Assembly (NCBI GenBank): GCA_016710885.1
Contig: JADJUC010000006.1
Coordinates: 62,001 to 126,000 of the forward strand
Direction of reading: 5' to 3'
Length of the DNA stretch: 64,000 nt
DNA from: Candidatus Proximibacter danicus
GTDB taxonomy: Bacteria > Pseudomonadota > Gammaproteobacteria > Burkholderiales > Rhodocyclaceae
Under the pieces are notes generated by a model. It did not search any database and was not told the DNA's origin. It was given only the letters and a program-made list of their open reading frames with translations. The translations under genes and the position numbers were made by a program. Each line of letters opens with the position of its first letter. Positions within the stretch are counted from its first letter, which is position 1. This document shows, in pieces, positions 17,422 to 26,057 of the stretch.

Positions 17422-19593
17422 TCAGGCGCGAACCTTGCGGATTTCTTCAAGCACCTTGCGGGCCGAATCCTCGATGCGCGTACCCGGCCCGAAGATAGCC
17501 TTGGCCCCGGCATTGAAGAGGTAGTCGTAGTCCTGTGCAGGAATGACGCCGCCGGCAAAGACGATGATGTCGTCCGCACCCTGATCCTTGAGCGCCTGCA
17601 TCAGGGCGGGCAGCAGGGTCTTGTGACCGGCGGCCAGCGAGGAAACACCAATGGCGTGCACGTCGTTCTCGAGTGCCAGGCGCGCGGCTTCTTCCGGCGT
17701 CTGGAACAGCGGGCCGACGTCGATGTCGAAACCGAGGTCGGCGAACGCCGTGGCCACCACCTTGGCACCGCGGTCATGACCATCCTGGCCGAGCTTGGCG
17801 ATCATCACGCGCGGGCGACGGCCTTCGTCGGCGGCGAATTTCTCGACATCGGCCTTGATCGTTTCCCAGCTTTCCTGTCCGGCCACGACGCCTCCGTAAA
17901 CACCCGAAATGGTCTGGTTGTTGGCGCGGAAGCGGCCGAAGATCTTCTCCAGCGCATCCGACACTTCGCCCACGGTAGCACGCAGGCGGACGGCTTTCAC
18001 CGTCAGGTCGAGCAGATTTCCATCATTCGTTTCTGCACACTTGGTCAGTGCATCGAGCGCAGCCTGCACGGCAGCACTGTCGCGTGAGGCACGAATTTTT
18101 TGTAGACGGGCGACTTGCGAATCACGAACCGCGTGGTTGTCGATATCCAGGATCTCGATCGGGTCTTCCTTGGCCAGCTTGTACTTGTTCACGCCGACGA
18201 TGACGTCCTTGCCGGAATCGATGCGCGCCTGCTTGTCGGCGGCGCAGGTCTCGACCTGCATCTTGGCCCAACCGGATTCGACGGCCTTGGTCATGCCGCC
18301 CATGGCCTCGATTTCCTGGATGATGCCCCAGGCCTTGTCGACCATATCCTGAGTCAGCTTTTCCATCATGTAGGAACCGGCCCACGGATCGACCACGTTG
18401 GTGATGTGGGTTTCTTCCTGGATCACCAGCTGCGTGTTACGGGCGATGCGCGACGAGAACTCGGTCGGCAGGGCAATCGCCTCGTCAAGCGCGTTGGTGT
18501 GCAACGACTGGGTGCCGCCGAAGACCGCCGCCATCGCTTCGATGGTCGTACGCACGACGTTGTTGTACGGATCCTGTTCGGTCAGCGACCAGCCGGAAGT
18601 CTGGCTGTGCGTGCGCAGCATCATCGACTTCGGATTCTTCGGATTGAACTGGCTCATGATGCGCTGCCACAGCAGGCGGCCAGCACGCATCTTGGCGATT
18701 TCAAGGTAGAAGTTCATGCCCACCGCCCAGAAGAACGACAGGCGGCCGGCGAAGGTGTCGACATCCATACCCGAGGCGATGCCGGTGCGCACATATTCCA
18801 TGCCGTCGGCCAGCGTGAAAGCCAGTTCGATGGCCTGGTTGGCGCCGGCTTCCTGGATGTGATAGCCCGAAATCGAGATCGAGTTGAACTTCGGCATGTG
18901 CTGCGCCGTGTAACCGAAGATGTCGGCGATGATCTTCATCGACGGCTTCGGCGGATAGATATAGGTATTGCGGACCATGAACTCCTTGAGGATGTCGTTC
19001 TGGATGGTCCCCGACAGCTTGTCCTGCGAAACGCCCTGCTCTTCGGCGGCGACGATGTAGCCGGCGAGGATCGGCAGCACGGCACCGTTCATGGTCATGG
19101 AAACGGAAATCTTGTCGAGCGGGATGCTGTCGAACAGGATCTTCATGTCCTCGACCGAGTCGATCGCCACGCCGGCCTTGCCAACGTCGCCGACGACGCG
19201 GGCATTATCCGAGTCGTAGCCACGGTGCGTGGCAAGATCGAAGGCGACCGAAACGCCCTGACCACCAGCGGCCAGCGCCTTGCGGTAGAAAGCGTTCGAT
19301 GCTTCGGCAGTGGAAAAACCGGCGTACTGACGAATGGTCCACGGACGCGCCGCATACATGGTGGCCTGCGGGCCGCGCACGAAGGGCGCAAACCCGGGCA
19401 GGGTATCCGTATATTGAAGGCCATCCACATCCTGCCTTGTATACAGCGGCTTGACGACGATGCCTTCCGGCGTGATCCAGTTCAGTGCCTCGACATTGCC
19501 GCCAGGGGCGGATTTGGCGGCTGCTTTTTGCCAGGCATCAAGACTCTTGGAATCGGGAAAGCCGGCAGCGTTGGAATTGCTCTCGTTGGACAT
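17422..19593 (-). CDS. scpA: Methylmalonyl-CoA mutase, single-chain form
   Basis: A 723-residue adenosylcobalamin-dependent mutase interconverting methylmalonyl-CoA and succinyl-CoA. The N-terminal two thirds form the substrate TIM barrel (YAARPWTIRQYAGFSTAEAS, RTHSQTSGWSLTEQDPYNN). The C-terminal domain carries the base-off B12 motif GQDGHDRG with the cobalt-ligating histidine, followed by SLAAGHKTLLP and VFAGGVIP. All expected motifs are intact. First gene of the operon with meaB, pccB and pccA, it is divergent from a GntR regulator. Its cofactor requirement ties it to the B12 operon 4 kb away. Confidence 0.96.
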   Translation of the reverse strand: MSNESNSNAAGFPDSKSLDAWQKAAAKSAPGGNVEALNWITPEGIVVKPLYTRQDVDGLQYTDTLPGFAPFVRGPQATMYAARPWTIRQYAGFSTAEASNAFYRKALAAGGQGVSVAFDLATHRGYDSDNARVVGDVGKAGVAIDSVEDMKILFDSIPLDKISVSMTMNGAVLPILAGYIVAAEEQGVSQDKLSGTIQNDILKEFMVRNTYIYPPKPSMKIIADIFGYTAQHMPKFNSISISGYHIQEAGANQAIELAFTLADGMEYVRTGIASGMDVDTFAGRLSFFWAVGMNFYLEIAKMRAGRLLWQRIMSQFNPKNPKSMMLRTHSQTSGWSLTEQDPYNNVVRTTIEAMAAVFGGTQSLHTNALDEAIALPTEFSSRIARNTQLVIQEETHITNVVDPWAGSYMMEKLTQDMVDKAWGIIQEIEAMGGMTKAVESGWAKMQVETCAADKQARIDSGKDVIVGVNKYKLAKEDPIEILDIDNHAVRDSQVARLQKIRASRDSAAVQAALDALTKCAETNDGNLLDLTVKAVRLRATVGEVSDALEKIFGRFRANNQTISGVYGGVVAGQESWETIKADVEKFAADEGRRPRVMIAKLGQDGHDRGAKVVATAFADLGFDIDVGPLFQTPEEAARLALENDVHAIGVSSLAAGHKTLLPALMQALKDQGADDIIVFAGGVIPAQDYDYLFNAGAKAIFGPGTRIEDSARKVLEEIRKVRA

Positions 19594-19732
19594 ATGAACC
19601 TCGTGCTATTCGGGAGTGGCCACGCCACCCCGTTGGGCCGAACATCATTATTGGGCAAATGGTTAATCGAAGGGCCAAGACAACGCCATGCCTACGACAT
19701 TTTGGCGCTTGACACTCCGTGATTTCCCTCCA

Positions 19733-19784
19733 ATAATACTTTATCCATAATTATGAATGCAAGTTTCCCCTTGCAAGGTATAAT
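19733..19784. promoter_or_regulatory. Divergent promoter/operator region between mutase operon and gntR
   Basis: For the mutase strand, TTGCAT (19762-19757) and TATTAT (19738-19733) are 18 bases apart. For gntR, TATAAT lies at 19779-19784, only six bases before the start codon. Two dyads overlap these boxes: TGCAAG-N6-CTTGCA at 19758-19775 and CATAATTATG at 19746-19755. The first is the better candidate for a GntR dimer site because it covers the mutase -35 box and sits just upstream of the gntR -10 box. Confidence 0.5.
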
Positions 19785-19790
19785 CCGCCG

Positions 19791-20489
19791 ATGAGTCCAG
19801 CCCGTATTGCCCAGACCGCACTTTATCAGGAAGTCGCCGAGCGACTTCGCCAGCGCATCTTTGCGCATGAATTGCCGCCAGGCACTTGGATCGACGAACA
19901 GGCGCTGGCCATCGACTACGGCATCAGCCGCACACCGCTGCGCGAGGCGCTCAAGGTGCTCGCCTCGGAAGGCCTGGTCACGCTGAAACCGCGCCGCGGC
20001 TGCTACGTCACCGAAATCTCGGAGCGCGATCTGGATGAAATCTTCCCGCTGATGGCCATGCTGGAAGGGCGTTGCGCCTTCGAGGCCTCGCAGAAAGCAC
20101 GCAGTGATGACATTTCCCGGCTGGAATCCATCCACGCACTGCTGGAAAAGCACGCCACTGCGGGTAACAAAGAAGGCTTTTTCGAAGCCAACCAGGAATT
20201 CCACCGCGCTGTCCAGGAACTTGCCGACAACCGCTGGCTGATGCAGGTGATCCAGGATCTGCGCAAGGTGCTCAAGCTGACCCGTCTGCATTCGCTGTCG
20301 CTGGAAGGCCGTCTGCAGCAGTCGCTCGACGAGCACCGCCTGATCATGGCCGGCTTCAAGGCCAAGGATCCGAAGCGTGCAGAGAAGGCCATGCACGACC
20401 ATCTCATCTCCGGCCGTGAAGCCTTGGCCAAGATCCACGCCCGCGAAGTCGCTGCCGAGAACATCAAAGGCAACGCCAAGGCCGCTTAG
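19791..20489 (+). CDS. GntR-family (FadR/FCD subfamily) transcriptional regulator
   Basis: A 232-residue regulator. The N-terminal winged helix reads QEVAERLRQRIFAHELPPG with recognition region ISRTPLREALKVLASEGLVT. The C-terminal 140 residues are an all-helical FCD ligand domain, with likely metal-ligand histidines in FHRAVQELADNRW and in the later HDHLISG-type helix. Divergent placement next to the methylmalonyl-CoA mutase operon makes that operon the likely target, probably with an acyl-CoA or organic acid as effector (inference). The start codon is very near the -10 box, so the message may be leaderless. Confidence 0.88.
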   Translation: MSPARIAQTALYQEVAERLRQRIFAHELPPGTWIDEQALAIDYGISRTPLREALKVLASEGLVTLKPRRGCYVTEISERDLDEIFPLMAMLEGRCAFEASQKARSDDISRLESIHALLEKHATAGNKEGFFEANQEFHRAVQELADNRWLMQVIQDLRKVLKLTRLHSLSLEGRLQQSLDEHRLIMAGFKAKDPKRAEKAMHDHLISGREALAKIHAREVAAENIKGNAKAA

Positions 20490-20495
20490 CACCTC

Positions 20496-21275
20496 ATGGC
20501 TGGCAGCATTTTTTGCACCCGTGGCGACACCGTTGCCACGATCCGGATCACCAATCCCGGCAAGCTCAATGCCGTCGATCTCGGCATGTGGCAGCAACTC
20601 CACGCCGCGATGCAGGAACTATCAGCCGACACCTCCCTGCGTTGCATCGTACTGCGCGGAGAGGGCGAGGAGGCTTTTGCCGCCGGCGGCGATCTTGAGG
20701 AATTCCTGACCGCCCGCGACACCGTCGAACGCGCCATGCACTACCACGGCTGGGTCGGCAAAGCCTTGCAGGCCATCGGCAACTGCCCGCATCCAACCAT
20801 TGCGCAGATTCACGGTGCCTGCATTGGGGGCGGACTGGAAATCGCCGGCCAGTGCGATCTGCGTATCGCTGGGGAGTCCGCCCGCTTCGGCGCTCCGATC
20901 AACCGAATCGGCTTCTCGATGTATCCGGAAGAAATGGCTGGATTGCTACGACTTGCCGGACCGGCGGTCGTTCTCGAAATCCTGCTCGAAGGACGCATCC
21001 TCTCGTCAGCAGAGGCGCTGCAGAAAGGCTTGCTGACACGCGTCGTACCGGACGCGCAGCTGGGTGACGAAGTCGCTGCGGCTGCCCGCCGCATCGTCGA
21101 CGGCGCGCCGCTGGTCGCTCGCTGGCACAAGCAATGGGCCAAGCGCCTGCAGCACGACGTGCCGCTGACCGACGACGAACTGCGGGCCTCCTTCGCTTTT
21201 CTCGACACCGCGGACTACAAGGAAGGTCTCGCCGCCTTCCTCGAAAAGCGCAAACCAGTCTTCAGCGGGCGCTAA
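20496..21275 (+). CDS. Enoyl-CoA hydratase/isomerase family protein
   Basis: A 259-residue crotonase-fold enzyme starting seven bases after the gntR stop, so probably co-transcribed with it. The oxyanion-hole segments are EEAFAAGGDLEEFL and HGACIGGGLEIAGQCDLRIA. A glutamate follows in the second (GGGLEIAGQ), while the second catalytic acid position is less clear (MYPEEMAGLL). The exact acyl-CoA substrate cannot be assigned; a role in feeding propionyl-CoA metabolism is suggested only by neighbourhood. Confidence 0.85.
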   Translation: MAGSIFCTRGDTVATIRITNPGKLNAVDLGMWQQLHAAMQELSADTSLRCIVLRGEGEEAFAAGGDLEEFLTARDTVERAMHYHGWVGKALQAIGNCPHPTIAQIHGACIGGGLEIAGQCDLRIAGESARFGAPINRIGFSMYPEEMAGLLRLAGPAVVLEILLEGRILSSAEALQKGLLTRVVPDAQLGDEVAAAARRIVDGAPLVARWHKQWAKRLQHDVPLTDDELRASFAFLDTADYKEGLAAFLEKRKPVFSGR

Positions 21276-21278
21276 GCT

Positions 21279-22088
21279 TCAGACCTGCCCGCCGAAAACG
21301 CTCCACAGCATTCTGGCCACCAGCGCCACCAGCAGGCCGGCAAAAATCTTCTTCAATGTCGCCACTGGCAAGCGATGTGCGAGACGCGCGCCCACCGGGG
21401 CTACCAGCATGCTCATCACGACCATCGGCGCCAGCGCCGGCAGATAGACGAAACCAAGCGTCATCGACGGCAAGCCCGGATGTCCCCAGCCATTGACCAG
21501 GTAGCCAATGCTGCCGGCCAGCGCGATCGGCAAGCCGATCGCTGCCGAGGTGCCAATGGCATTCTGTGCCTTGACGTTGCACCAGGTCATGAACGGTACC
21601 GACATCGTGCCGCCACCGATCGCGACCAATGCCGAGATGCCGCCAATCCCCAGGCCGACGGTGGACAGGCCGAGCACACCCGGAAGCTCGCGATGCGGCT
21701 TGGGCTTGATGTTGAGCAGCATCTGCACCGCAACGTAGGACATGAAGGCGGCAAAGAACAGCGCCAGCCAGGTCGTCGGTGCCAGAGCGGCAATGAACGT
21801 CGCACCGAAAGTGCCAAGCAGAATGCCGGGCGTGATGCCGCGCACCACGGGCCAAAGCACTGCACCATGCGCGTGGTGGGCACGCAGCGAGGAGATCGAG
21901 GTAAAGACGATGGCCGCCATCGAGGTACCGAGCGCAAGATGCAGCACTTCGCTCTTCGCGAAGCCCTCGGCGAGAAAGATCGTCGTCAGGATCGGCACCA
22001 TCACCGCGCCGCCGCCGACACCGAGCAGTCCGGCAAGAAAGCCGGCGAAGGTGCCGAGCAGGAGATAGGCCCACCAGAATTCGGTCAC
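21279..22088 (-). CDS. TauE/SafE-family membrane permease (probable anion exporter)
   Basis: A 269-residue polytopic protein with two related halves: the first begins FAGFLAGLLGVGGGAVMVPIL and the second GGISALVAIGGGTMSVPFMT, the paired GVGGG/GIGGG signatures of the family. I use a GTG start at 22088 that overlaps the EVE gene stop (GTGA). The frame is open for another 154 codons upstream, but those lie antiphase within the EVE gene and have no membrane character. Members export sulfite, sulfoacetate or related anions; the substrate here is unknown. Confidence 0.88.
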   Translation of the reverse strand: MTEFWWAYLLLGTFAGFLAGLLGVGGGAVMVPILTTIFLAEGFAKSEVLHLALGTSMAAIVFTSISSLRAHHAHGAVLWPVVRGITPGILLGTFGATFIAALAPTTWLALFFAAFMSYVAVQMLLNIKPKPHRELPGVLGLSTVGLGIGGISALVAIGGGTMSVPFMTWCNVKAQNAIGTSAAIGLPIALAGSIGYLVNGWGHPGLPSMTLGFVYLPALAPMVVMSMLVAPVGARLAHRLPVATLKKIFAGLLVALVARMLWSVFGGQV

Positions 22089-22537
22089 AGCAGTTGCTCC
22101 GTAATGAATTTCCACTCCGCATCGCTCACCGACGTAATCGACAGCCGGTTGCCGCGTTGCAGAATCTGCATGCCGGCCAGTGCCGGCTGCATGCGCAGTT
22201 CGGCCAGTCCGAGGAGGCGCGTCTTCTGTACGAACTGCACATCGACGCACTGCCAGCGCTGATTCTCTTGCGTGGCCTTGGCATCGAAGTACGGGCTGGC
22301 CGGATCGAACTGGGTGCCATCCGGATGAGCAGGTGCACACACCTCGCAAATCCCGGCAATACCCGGCTCGGCACAGCTTGAATGGTAGAAGAAGGCGCGG
22401 TCGCCAACCTGCATTGCATCGCGCATGAAGTTGCGTGCCTGATAGTTGCGCACCCCGAACCAGGGCAGGGATTTCTGCGCCGCCAGATCGTCGATCGAAA
22501 CCTCTTCCGGCTCCGACTTCATCAACCAGTACGCCAT
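22085..22537 (-). CDS. EVE domain protein
   Basis: A 150-residue protein covering exactly one EVE domain: AYWLMKSEPEEVSIDDL at the start, WFGVRNYQARNFMRDAMQVG, then FFYHSSCAEPGIAGICEV. The EVE fold is PUA-like and binds modified bases in nucleic acids; in bacteria this stand-alone form is a housekeeping gene often found near zapA and 6S RNA, as here. It overlaps the downstream TauE gene by four bases. Confidence 0.92.
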   Translation of the reverse strand: MAYWLMKSEPEEVSIDDLAAQKSLPWFGVRNYQARNFMRDAMQVGDRAFFYHSSCAEPGIAGICEVCAPAHPDGTQFDPASPYFDAKATQENQRWQCVDVQFVQKTRLLGLAELRMQPALAGMQILQRGNRLSITSVSDAEWKFITEQLL

Positions 22538-22556
22538 GCACCGACCTCAAATGAAA

Positions 22557-22583
22557 ACAGCGCGGAAAAAACTTCCGCGCTGT
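22557..22583 (-). terminator. Rho-independent terminator downstream of 6S RNA
   Basis: ACAGCGCGGAA and TTCCGCGCTGT form an 11-bp stem with a five-base loop, followed on the minus strand by TTTTCATTT. It lies just after the 6S RNA and 20 bases before the EVE gene. Confidence 0.8.
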
Positions 22584-22599
22584 CGGTACTGCTTTTGCT

Positions 22600-22785
22600 G
22601 GGCCCCCGCCTGTGCCGTTAAGCCGGCATCCTGAACCTGGGTTCAGAGTGGCTGCTTTCCTTCCGCATCAGGCACACCCGACGAAGGGCGCGCACAACAG
22701 CGGTTTCGATGGTCCGCAACCGATGCCAATTAGCATTGGTTCAAGGAGTTATGGCCTTGGCGAACACCGCAGGGGTCACTCGGTG
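22600..22785 (-). ncRNA. ssrS: 6S RNA
   Basis: About 185 bases folding as a long imperfect hairpin. The 5' side ACCCCTGCGGTGTTCGCC can pair with the 3' side GGCACAGGCGGGGG to close the stem. The inner 3' part contains CTGAACC-CAGGTTCAGGATG, close to the conserved E. coli 6S segment around TTGAACCAAGGGTTCAA. Position immediately downstream of zapA is the classic 6S location in gamma- and betaproteobacteria. 6S RNA binds sigma70 RNA polymerase in stationary phase. The end points are estimates from the closing stem. Confidence 0.85.
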
Positions 22786-22829
22786 GAGGCTTGCTGCCTG
22801 CGCTGGAAACCCTGCGCAGGCAATACAAA

Positions 22830-23162
22830 TCAGAACAGCTTTTCCTGTGGTGCAAGCATCACATCCAGCTGCGCCTCCATGTCGGAGATTCTACGCCGGA
22901 CGGCACCGAAATCAAGGCCTCCAACGGGCTCGCCGCCCTTGGCCTTGGAACTCAGAAATTCGTGTGCGATGTTGAGCGCCGCCATCACCGCAATGCGCTC
23001 GGCGATGTTGCTTTTGGTGCGGTCGGAGATCTCGTGCATCTTCTCGTCGACATAGGACACCGCCGCCACCAATGCCTCGCGTTCTTCAGGTGGACAGGCG
23101 ATGCGGTATTCCTTGCCGAGCAGGGTGATGTCGAGATGGTTCGGGGGAGATTGGTCAGCCAT
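22830..23162 (-). CDS. zapA: Cell division protein ZapA
   Basis: A 110-residue protein that cross-links FtsZ filaments at mid-cell. The N-terminal ITLLGKEYRIACPPEEREAL and the central VSYVDEKMHEI followed by ERIAVMAALNIAHEFL match ZapA, and a C-terminal coiled coil (RRRISDMEAQLDVML) completes it. It lies 18 bases after a small coiled-coil gene and is followed by 6S RNA. Confidence 0.93.
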   Translation of the reverse strand: MADQSPPNHLDITLLGKEYRIACPPEEREALVAAVSYVDEKMHEISDRTKSNIAERIAVMAALNIAHEFLSSKAKGGEPVGGLDFGAVRRRISDMEAQLDVMLAPQEKLF

Positions 23163-23180
23163 GCGAAATCGTACTCCCGA

Positions 23181-23381
23181 TCAGGCCTTGGCTTCGGGAA
23201 GCTGCCCGACCAGAGATTCGAGACGCTCACGCGCGTCGGTCATGCGCTCGGCGAGTTGCCGCTTTTCGGACTCAAGCGCAGTCAGGCGTAGTTGCAGCTC
23301 GCGATTCTCGTTGCGCAGCGAACGGCACATGCCCGCCACTTGGGCGATTTTGCTTTCGAGCGCATTCAGTTCATTGACCAT
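23181..23381 (-). CDS. ZapB-like small coiled-coil division protein (TIGR02449 type)
   Basis: A 66-residue protein that is one long coiled coil with heptad leucines (MVNELNALESKIAQVAGMCR, then LRLTALESEKRQL). Genes of this type sit directly upstream of zapA in betaproteobacteria and are annotated as ZapB-like or TIGR02449. I chose the ATG at 23381; a start nine codons earlier would fall inside the -10 box. The predicted transcription start coincides with this ATG, so the message may be leaderless. Confidence 0.8.
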   Translation of the reverse strand: MVNELNALESKIAQVAGMCRSLRNENRELQLRLTALESEKRQLAERMTDARERLESLVGQLPEAKA

Positions 23382-23388
23382 GGCGGCA

Positions 23389-23418
23389 ACTATAGAAGGA
23401 AAAAACAAGTTAAGTCAA
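23389..23418 (-). promoter_or_regulatory. Promoter of the zapB-like/zapA/6S unit
   Basis: On the minus strand TTGACT (23418-23413) and TATAGT (23394-23389) are 18 bases apart. Seven bases separate the -10 box from the ATG of the first gene. Confidence 0.6.
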
Positions 23419-23540
23419 GGAGTAAGAAAGCTTTTTGAATGTGAATTATGTCACAAGCAACATCCGCAGCTTTCTCCGCAACGGTGCGCACGATATACTC
23501 CGCGCTCTTCCAGCCAAGGGCTTCAACCCAAGCTGGTGGA

Positions 23541-23740
23541 ATGTGCAAGGTGCCGCTGTGCAGATTTCTCTGCCGCGGTGAAACGGGAAAGCGGTGCGCG
23601 TGCAGGTAACTGCCACGCAATTCCGCTGCTGCCCCCGCAACGGTAAGCGAGTGATTCGTACCAATACGCCACTGGGCCTTCAAGCCTGGGAAGGCGGTAC
23701 GCAAAAGCCTCGCGAGCCCGGAGACCGGCCTTCGCACACA
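23541..23740 (+). promoter_or_regulatory. Cobalamin riboswitch
   Basis: About 200 bases with the conserved B12-riboswitch parts in order: a closing stem from TGTGCAAGG near 23542 to CCTTCGCACA near 23729, the core GCTGCCCCCGCAACGGTAAGCG at 23627-23648, GCCACTGGG at 23668-23676, and the B12 box AGCCCGGAGACCGGCC at 23715-23730. It precedes the TonB receptor gene by 128 bases. The spacer contains GGGGAGGCGGC and GCGGCCTCC, which could pair as an expression platform. High cobalamin should switch the following operon off. Confidence 0.93.
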
Positions 23741-23868
23741 TAGCGGATGTGCCGCGGGGAGGCGGCTACAGGACGCGGCCTCCGGTCGTCCTGAGCAATC
23801 TCCCTTCGTGTCATTCATCTACGAAGACCGCCGACTTGCGGGGACGCTTGTCGGAACTGGGAGATTTC

Positions 23869-26044
23869 ATGCCGTTCAAACCTTTCTGCCTGGCAGCCAC
23901 CGCTGCCGCCATTGCCTCATTGCCTCATCCCAGCACCGCTTTCGCCACCGAACTGGCACCTGTTGTCGTGACCGCCACCCGTCACCCGACCGCACTGGAA
24001 GACGCGCCTGGCCAGGTCGAGGTAGTCACTGCCGAGGACATTGCCCGGCGCCAGATCAATCGCATCAGCCAGACCATCAACGAACTGCCCGGCGTCTATG
24101 TGCAGCCGGGACGCGGCATCATGCAGCCATCACAAGCCCTTTCGCTGCGCGGCATCCCTGACGAAAAACGCTCGCTGGTCTTGCTCGACGGTATTCCACT
24201 CAACGACGGCTACGCCGGCGGCCTCAATTTCGGCGGCCTGCCTGCCGACAACATCGAACGCGTCGAGGTGCTCTACGGTCCGATGTCCTCACTCTACGGC
24301 GGCAACGCCATGGGCGGCGTGATCAGTTTCCAGACACGCATGCCGACCGGACCTGAATTCCGCCTGCGCACTGGCTTCGGCAATCCGTTTCAGTCCGGCA
24401 AGGGACCGGAAAACGTGCGTAAGACAAACCTGTCGGCGGGAACCCGTTTCAACAACGACCTGGCACTCCTGGTTGGCGGCAACTGGGCCAGCACTGATGG
24501 CTATCGTACCGAGTGGGTAACCAGCACCACCGCCCCCACGGCAGGCCTCACCGGATGGCGCGCCGTTCCGCAGAAAAACGGGGCGCCGACGTACCTGATC
24601 GGCAACAAGGGGCGTACCGAATGGGATGAGCACAACCTTTTCTTAAAGCTTGAGCAAAAGCTGGCCAACGGCGACCGCTGGCGCTTCAACTGGCAACGCC
24701 AGGCCTATGACTACGGGCAGGACGGCCCGCAAAGCTACCTCCGTACCGCCGCAGGCGCCCCGACCTACGGCGCTTATGCACAGTCGCTGTTCGTCAATGG
24801 CGACGGCAACTACCAGCGCGACATTTATAACCTCGGCTACGAAACCGAAATGCTCGCGGGACTGTTAAAGATCAACGCCGGCTACAGCAGCACGCAAACC
24901 AACAGCTACATTGTGCCTACCGGCAGCGTCGCCGGTGGCAGCGGCCGTATCAGCGACAGCCCGGCGCAAAGCCGTTTCGTCGACGCCTGGTGGAACCGTA
25001 GCTTTGGTACCCATACGCTGACTACCGGCTTGTCCTACCGATACGACCACGCGACAAACAGCGAATACACGTTGAGCAACTGGACCGATGGCGACACGAA
25101 AACGGCGCTTTACGCCAAGGCCGCAGGCCGCGCCACGACCACCGGGGTCTACGCTCAGGATGACTGGCGCCTGCGCCATGACCTGACTGCCAGCCTGGGC
25201 CTGCGCTACGACCGGTGGACCAACAGCGACGGCAGCATCAGCACGCCGGGCTGGCCAGCAGCCAGCAGGATTTTCCGCGACTACCCGGAACGCCAAGAAT
25301 CGGCCTGGAGCCCAAAGCTGGCACTGGTCTGGCAGACGCTGCCGGCACTGACGCTGCGCAGCTCGCTCGGCTCGGCCTTCCGCGCACCGACGGTTTATGA
25401 GCTGTACCGCACCTCGCGGATCGGATCGACGACCTACAACGCCAACCCCAACCTGAAACCCGAAACGGTACAGACCTGGGACATCGGCGTCGACCTCAAG
25501 CCCCTGGCAGAGCGGCGAGATTAAGCTGACGCTGTTTGCCAACCGCCTCAACGATCTGGTTTACACGCAGGGCAGCGGCAGCACGCGCGAACGGATCAAC
25601 CTTGAGCGAGCAGAAAGCCACGGTCTTACTGCCGGTGTCTCGCACAAGTTCAGTGCTGCCACCCGCATCTTCGCCAACGCCACGCTGACCGAGTCGGAGG
25701 TGAAGAAAAACAGTGCTGCACCGCTCACGGTAGGCAAGCAACTCACCTACGTGCCAAAAACTCAAGCAACCATCGGCGGCGATACCCAGATCGGCGCCTG
25801 GACCCTGGCGGCTTCGGCCCGTTATGCCAGCAAGCAGTATTCGACTGACGACAACAGCGACAAGGCAAGCAGCGCCTACTCCGGCTACGATGCCTACTTT
25901 GTTGCCGATGCCAAGCTCAGCTACCGTTTCGATAAGCACACGGCCGTTTCGCTGGCCATAGACAACCTGTTCGACCGCGAGTATTTCTCGTTTTACCCTG
26001 CGCCGCGACGGACCTGGTTCGCCGAACTGAAACTCGACTACTGA
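23869..26044 (+). pseudogene. btuB: TonB-dependent outer-membrane receptor (BtuB-like), frameshifted
   Basis: The ATG at 23869 behind GGGAG starts a signal peptide ending STAFA, then the TonB box APVVVTATR, a plug domain (GIMQPSQALSLRGIPDEKRS, VEVLYGPMSSLYGG) and a beta barrel. The frame stops at 25524. The rest of the barrel continues one frame over to 26044 and ends in AELKLDY with a terminal aromatic, as outer-membrane barrels do. The break lies in a run of four C at 25501-25504: with one C fewer the reading would be KPWQSGEIKLTLFANRLN, a normal barrel strand. Without the shift the protein is about 724 residues. It may be a real mutation, phase variation or a base-calling error. The riboswitch and following btuCD point to cobalamin or another corrinoid as ligand. 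Confidence 0.88.
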
Positions 26045-26057
26045 GAAGCAACAACCC

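Noticed and set aside
22089..22550. Upstream extension of the TauE permease frame
   Set aside because: The added 154 residues lie in another frame of the EVE gene and lack hydrophobic segments; the GTG overlapping the EVE stop gives a normal-length permease.
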